A DNA stretch of 64,000 bases from Streptomyces purpureus (GTDB lineage Bacteria; Actinomycetota; Actinomycetes; Streptomycetales; Streptomycetaceae), in contig NZ_BMQQ01000001.1 in assembly GCF_014648195.1 (NCBI RefSeq), forward strand, positions 319,720-383,719, written 5' to 3'. Shown one piece after another: positions 60,163 through 64,000 of this stretch. The position numbers and the translations under genes were made by a program. Below the pieces are notes generated by a model. The model was not told the origin of the DNA, did no database searches, and saw nothing but the letters and a program-made list of their open reading frames with translations. Position 1 is the first letter of the stretch. Every line of letters begins with the position of its first letter.

Positions 60163-62374
60163 CGCCGGCCTCCCCGGCGGCCGTCAGCAGCACCCGGGCC
60201 GTGTGGATCGCGGCGGAGGTCAGTTCCGGTGAACCGGTCGGGACCACGTAGGCGTCGCGGCCCGCCGCGCGCAGCCGGTCCAGGACGGACGGCCAGGACG
60301 CCGCCGGGGCGGCGGAGGCGGCGGGGGCCGGCTCGGCCGTGACGGTGAGGGCGCGCGGGTCCAGGTCGGGGAGCAGGGGATCGCCCGGGTCGGCCGGGCC
60401 GGGGGAGGCCTCGTCACGTTCGTACTGCACGGCGCCCAGCAGGTCGCGCAGGGCCGACACCGCCGCCGCCCGCCGGTCCAGGTCGCTGCCCACGGCCCAC
60501 CGCTCGCCCGAGCGTGCCAGCAGCACCTGCGCACCGGTGCGTGCGGCCTCACCCAGGTCCAGCACCTCCACCGGAACGCCGAGCCGGTCCGCCGAGCGTA
60601 CGAGGAAGGTCAGTTCGGGGTCGGAGCCGGTGCCGTCCTCCGCCTCCGGCAGGGGTACGAGCCCGGCGGCCCGGCCCCGTACGGCACGCAGCAGGGCGTC
60701 GTACGCGAGCGCGGACAGCAGCCCGGCCGCGGCGGCGTCCGCCGGGGACGGGCCCGCCCCGACGCCGGCGGAGGTGCGCTCGAAGAGCCGCGCCGCGTTG
60801 TGCGGTCCGAAGGGGCGCACGGCCCCGGCGGGCACCAGCACCGGCTCCTTGGTGAGGAGCGAGACACCGTGCTGGTACGTGTCGGTGGTGCCCGGCAGGC
60901 CGGAGGCGAGCGCGAGACCGGCCGCCGCGGCGGGCCGCTCGCCACGGACCAGGCCGCGCGCGGGGACGACCCACTCCGCGTACACGGCCGCCGCCGCGTT
61001 CAGCGCGCGGATCCGCGCCCCGGCGACATGGTGGACGTCGAAGGCCGTGACCGTACGCGCGCCGCCGGCTCCGGCGGGCAGCTCCACGGCACCGAGCTTG
61101 AGCGGCACCTGCGTCAGCGACTCGTCCTCGTACCGCGTGAACACCCCCGCGTAGGGCCGGACCAGCGTGGAGCGCCGGTTCAACTCCTCGACCAGCTCGT
61201 CCGCCTCACGGGCGGTCGCCGCCGTCGGCAGCTCCGGGGCCCCCGACCCGCCGACGGCGGTGAGCTCGACCGGCGCGGACGCCGCGCGGACCGCGTCGGC
61301 GTCGTCACCGGCGCAGAACGGGCACCGGGGATGGGTGAACAGCGGCTCCGCCGTGACGTCCAGCGAATCCATGTCCTGCACGATCAGCTGCCCGGCGGTC
61401 TCGGCCGCCGGCGCCCCGGACCGGGCGCGGAACACCTCGTACCCGAGGAGATTGCCGATCATCGCGGCGAGCGGACCGCCCGGCTCGGGGCCGTCGAGGG
61501 CGGCACCGCCCGGCAGGGCCAGCGCCTTCCACAGCTCGGCCGCCGCGTCGCCGCCGCGTGCCGCGTCCAGCCGCAGCGCCGCGCACGCCCAGCAGCCCGG
61601 GGTGCGGTGCTCCATCAGCGGGCCGACCACGGCGTCGGAGCCGTACGTCCAGGCCGGGAGCAGCATCCGGCCCTCCGGTATGCCGGCGCGCAGCAGCGGG
61701 AGTACGGCCGCGGGCGCCGCGCGGCCGCCGGTGACCACGACGACGTCGAAGTCGTCGAGACGTGACCAGTCGGTGAGGCCGTCGACGGGCGGCAGCGGCC
61801 GGATCTCCACCGGGCAGCCGTCGGCCACGGTCTCGGCGGCCTCGGCGTCGACGGCGGACCGGTCGAGGTCCGGGGTCACGCCGACGACGGCGCAGCCGTT
61901 GCGCACCAGACCGAGCGCGCACCAGCGGGCGACGGCGTCGTCGCCGAGGACGGCGACCTTGGCGTCACGGAAGCGCAGGAAGCGGGTCTCGGCGTCGTCG
62001 GCGTAGTGGTCGGCGTAGGCGATCTGCGGGGCGAACCGCCGTGCCACGTCCGGCGGCAGGGCGGGGTGCCCGGCGCCGTCCGCGTCCGGTGCGGCGACCG
62101 GGCGGGCGAAGTCTCTTTCGTACAGCGTCCTCACCAGCTCGCCGACCATGGCACGCGGGCCGTCGCCGAGCCCCTGGCAGAGGTCGGCGACGGTGTGCTC
62201 GCCGGTGAGGTGCGGCACGAGCAGGGTGGCGACGCGGTAGGCGGACGGCGAGGTCAGGCGGAAGCCGCCGTCGGCGTTGTGGAAGAGGACACCGTCGGGT
62301 GTCTCGGTGAAGAGCACGTCCCGGCGGATGCGGGGACGGGTGGAGGCGACGTCTTCGAAGCCGGTTCGGGCCAT
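60152..62374 (-). CDS. RRE/E1-like cyclodehydratase partner
   Basis: This 740-residue protein opens with a PqqD-like leader-binding domain (about residues 15-95; VLFHNADGGFRLTSPSAYRV). An E1/ThiF-like Rossmann domain with VAVLGDDAVARW follows, and a CxxC pair, GCWACA (about residue 261) and RCPFCA (about 350), probably holds zinc. The last 330 residues (FTRYEDESLTQVPLK, FERTSAGVGAG, GLLSALAYDALLRAV) look like a degenerate YcaO-type domain without the ATP-binding acidic cluster. It should bind the leader and present the core to the YcaO enzymes. It is 78 bp after the SARP gene. Confidence 0.85.
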   Translation of the reverse strand: MARTGFEDVASTRPRIRRDVLFTETPDGVLFHNADGGFRLTSPSAYRVATLLVPHLTGEHTVADLCQGLGDGPRAMVGELVRTLYERDFARPVAAPDADGAGHPALPPDVARRFAPQIAYADHYADDAETRFLRFRDAKVAVLGDDAVARWCALGLVRNGCAVVGVTPDLDRSAVDAEAAETVADGCPVEIRPLPPVDGLTDWSRLDDFDVVVVTGGRAAPAAVLPLLRAGIPEGRMLLPAWTYGSDAVVGPLMEHRTPGCWACAALRLDAARGGDAAAELWKALALPGGAALDGPEPGGPLAAMIGNLLGYEVFRARSGAPAAETAGQLIVQDMDSLDVTAEPLFTHPRCPFCAGDDADAVRAASAPVELTAVGGSGAPELPTAATAREADELVEELNRRSTLVRPYAGVFTRYEDESLTQVPLKLGAVELPAGAGGARTVTAFDVHHVAGARIRALNAAAAVYAEWVVPARGLVRGERPAAAAGLALASGLPGTTDTYQHGVSLLTKEPVLVPAGAVRPFGPHNAARLFERTSAGVGAGPSPADAAAAGLLSALAYDALLRAVRGRAAGLVPLPEAEDGTGSDPELTFLVRSADRLGVPVEVLDLGEAARTGAQVLLARSGERWAVGSDLDRRAAAVSALRDLLGAVQYERDEASPGPADPGDPLLPDLDPRALTVTAEPAPAASAAPAASWPSVLDRLRAAGRDAYVVPTGSPELTSAAIHTARVLLTAAGEAGDAA

Positions 62375-62452
62375 GGGACACCCCTGAGTGCGGTCTGGGT
62401 GGTGGGCGGGGGAGGGAAGGTGAGGGGATGAAGCAGTGAGGGAGGGAGGGCG

Positions 62453-64000
62453 TCAGTGGAGGGACACGGCGGCGGCCGTGTGGTGGGCACGGACATGCCA
62501 ACGCGCGTAGACACGGAGGAAGTCGTGCATCCGGTAGAGGCCGGGCGGCCCGTCCTCGAGCATTCCGGTCTCGACCAGCTGCTCCAGCACGTGCCCCGAC
62601 CCGTCGTCCCGCGCGGCGAGCGGGCCGCGCGCGGTGTCGGTGTCCGCACCGGCCAGCCGGAGGAAGGCGTCCCGCAGCTCGGGCGTGAGCCGTGTCAGGG
62701 CCTGGCCGAACACCTCGGGCACCGACAGCCGGGGATCCTCGGCGAGCGCGAGACGGCCGACCGGATCCTCGGCCAGCCAGGCGGCGCAGTCGGCGGCGGA
62801 GAGGCGGGGGCGGGTGAGCAGCCGGCCGGCCGCGATCCGCAGGGCAAGGGGGAAATGGCCGCAGACGGTGGCGAGTTCGCGGGTCGCGGGGCAGTCCTGT
62901 GCGATGCGGTCGGCGCCGACGAGCCCGGCGAGCAGGGCGTGGGCCTCGGCGGGCCGCAGCACGTCCAGCCGGTGCACGGCCCCGCCGTGGGTGGCGACGA
63001 CGGCGGCCAGGCCGCGCCGGCTGGTCACGAGTACGGCCGCGTCGCCGAGGTCCGGCAGGAGCGGCAGTGTCTGCCAGGCTCCGGCCGCGTCGTCCAGGAC
63101 GAGCAGCCGGCGTCCCGTGCCCGCCGGGGGCAGGGCTGCCCGGGCCTCGTCGACCGTCAGGGGTGTGCCGTCGGGGCGGGTGAGCGGGAGGGTGAACACC
63201 CCGGCGGGGAAGGCGTGCTGGATGTCGTGGGCGGTCTGGTGGGCCAGGGCGGATTTGCCGATGCCTGGCGCGCCGGAGATCACCACCACGCGGGGGCCGG
63301 TCTCCGAGGTCAACCGGGCGGCGATCGCGGCGCGTTCGGTTTCACGCCCGGCGAAGCCGGGGACGGACGGCAGCGCTGGCGGCAGGGGCGGAGCGCCGGA
63401 GGGAGACGCCGGTGCGGGCCGTACGGGCGCCGGAGTGGCGCTGGTCAGGGCGGCGGACGGGGTGGCGGCCGGGGGTAAGGCGGCGGGCCGGGCTGCGGCG
63501 AGGGGTAAGGCGGCGGTTCGTGCGGGCGCGGTCGCGGGGCCGCCGAGGTCCTCGGCCCGCAGGATCGCCAGCTCCAGCCGGCGCAGACCGGGGCCGGGGT
63601 CTATCCCCAGCTCGTCGCGGAGCCGGTCCCGTACGGTCCGGTACTCGGCCAGCGCCTCCGCCTGCCGCCCGGTGCGGTAGAGGGCCTCGATGAGCTGTTC
63701 CGTGAACCGCTCGCGGACGGGGGCGCTGCGGGCGCTCTCGTAGAGGTCGACCAGGACCTGATGGCAGTTTCCGGCGGCGAGTTCGAGATCGCAGACCCGC
63801 TCAAGCACGCGTAAACGTTCCTGCTCCAGCATGGGTACGGCGTCGCGGTGCAGCAGCCGGGAGGCCACGTTAGCCAGCAGCGGGCCGCGCCACAGGGCGA
63901 GCGACTCCCGGAGCCGGTACAGCTCCTCCGCGGCATCGGTGGCGGAGGAGGCCAGTTCGACCAGGGACCGGAACTGCGCCAGATCGAGGGTCCCGGGGCC
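62453..64000 (-). CDS. SARP-family regulator, 5' end missing
   Basis: The gene enters from the right edge; 515 codons are visible. It begins inside the bacterial transcriptional activation domain (GTLDLAQFRSLVELAS to YRTVRDRLRDELGIDPG), then a Pro/Ala-rich linker and an NB-ARC ATPase with P-loop SGAPGIGKSALAHQ and a helical C-terminus. The DNA-binding part lies outside the window. It belongs to the AfsR-like large SARP group and should activate the RiPP genes; matching repeats lie before the precursor. Three in-frame TTA codons (63476, 63506, 63812) suggest bldA control. A GTG at 63868 is internal, not the start. Confidence 0.88.
   Translation of the reverse strand, partial: GPGTLDLAQFRSLVELASSATDAAEELYRLRESLALWRGPLLANVASRLLHRDAVPMLEQERLRVLERVCDLELAAGNCHQVLVDLYESARSAPVRERFTEQLIEALYRTGRQAEALAEYRTVRDRLRDELGIDPGPGLRRLELAILRAEDLGGPATAPARTAALPLAAARPAALPPAATPSAALTSATPAPVRPAPASPSGAPPLPPALPSVPGFAGRETERAAIAARLTSETGPRVVVISGAPGIGKSALAHQTAHDIQHAFPAGVFTLPLTRPDGTPLTVDEARAALPPAGTGRRLLVLDDAAGAWQTLPLLPDLGDAAVLVTSRRGLAAVVATHGGAVHRLDVLRPAEAHALLAGLVGADRIAQDCPATRELATVCGHFPLALRIAAGRLLTRPRLSAADCAAWLAEDPVGRLALAEDPRLSVPEVFGQALTRLTPELRDAFLRLAGADTDTARGPLAARDDGSGHVLEQLVETGMLEDGPPGLYRMHDFLRVYARWHVRAHHTAAAVSLH

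Noticed and set aside
63601..63936. A separate small gene, or a SARP start at GTG 63868.
   Set aside because: The SARP frame stays open to the window edge and its activation-domain sequence continues upstream of 63868.
45942..64000. Calling the cluster a thiopeptide.
   Set aside because: Only one SpaB_C-type protein is seen, so there is no separate pyridine synthase, and the core does not match a known thiopeptide. Left open as azole/dehydro-peptide.
1..64000. tRNA, rRNA, insertion sequences or attachment sites.
   Set aside because: No transposase or integrase reading frame and no tRNA-like sequence was recognised by eye; a covariance-model search would be needed to exclude small RNAs.

Overview
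The base composition (GC-rich throughout), frequent GTG/TTG starts, overlapping ATGA/GTGA gene junctions, rare TTA codons and regulator types (LAL, SARP, PadR, SpoIIE phosphatases) point to a Streptomyces chromosome or a close relative. The window holds two secondary-metabolite clusters separated by about 23 kb of accessory and housekeeping-like genes.

Region 1 (1-20715) is a staurosporine-type indolocarbazole cluster, recognised from gene content and gene order (order compared from memory with the published sta cluster). Leftward: staO-staD-staP-staMA-staJ-staK-staI-staE-staMB-staC, with staC cut by the left edge. Rightward: staG-staN-staA-staB. The LAL regulator staR faces staB. StaO/StaD join two tryptophan units into chromopyrrolic acid, StaP/StaC close and trim it to K252c, StaA/B/J/I/E/K build dTDP-L-ristosamine, StaG and StaN attach the sugar at two nitrogens, and StaMA/StaMB methylate it. 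staR and staO each carry a TTA codon (staR at codon 8). An AT-rich motif, CAATTGACRCA, occurs upstream of both the staO operon and staR.

Region 2 (20716-45880) is mixed. It has a proline-rich membrane protein, a PQQ-propeller remnant, and a divergent locus of a TPR-CHAT protease plus a TPR protein facing a Cys-containing small protein and a membrane protein, which resembles a conflict or defence system. An MFS transporter, HEAT protein, secreted small protein, 14-bp tandem repeat, multiply frameshifted LuxR-type gene, alpha/beta hydrolase, P450, two SpoIIE-type phosphatases, and a PadR/acyl-CoA dehydrogenase pair with a palindromic operator follow.

Region 3 (45942 to the right edge) is a RiPP cluster I cannot match to a named product. 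A 57-residue precursor (47348-47521, + strand) has a C-terminal tail made almost only of Ser, Thr and Cys. Facing it is a leftward operon-like series: SARP regulator (cut by the right edge), RRE/E1-like cyclodehydratase partner, YcaO, tandem-domain SagB-type oxidase, split LanB (glutamylation and elimination proteins), PqqD-like/M50 membrane protease, ABC ATPase and permease, and a second YcaO. The expected product is a heavily azole- and dehydroamino-acid-modified linear peptide, as in goadsporin. I see only one SpaB_C-type protein, so there is no separate thiopeptide pyridine synthase. The precursor promoter carries TGTCAGC repeats at SARP-like 11-bp spacing, and the SARP gene has three in-frame TTA codons.

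No rRNA, tRNA, CRISPR array, transposase or attachment site was recognised. Functional calls are by eye from motifs and family knowledge; no database search was run.
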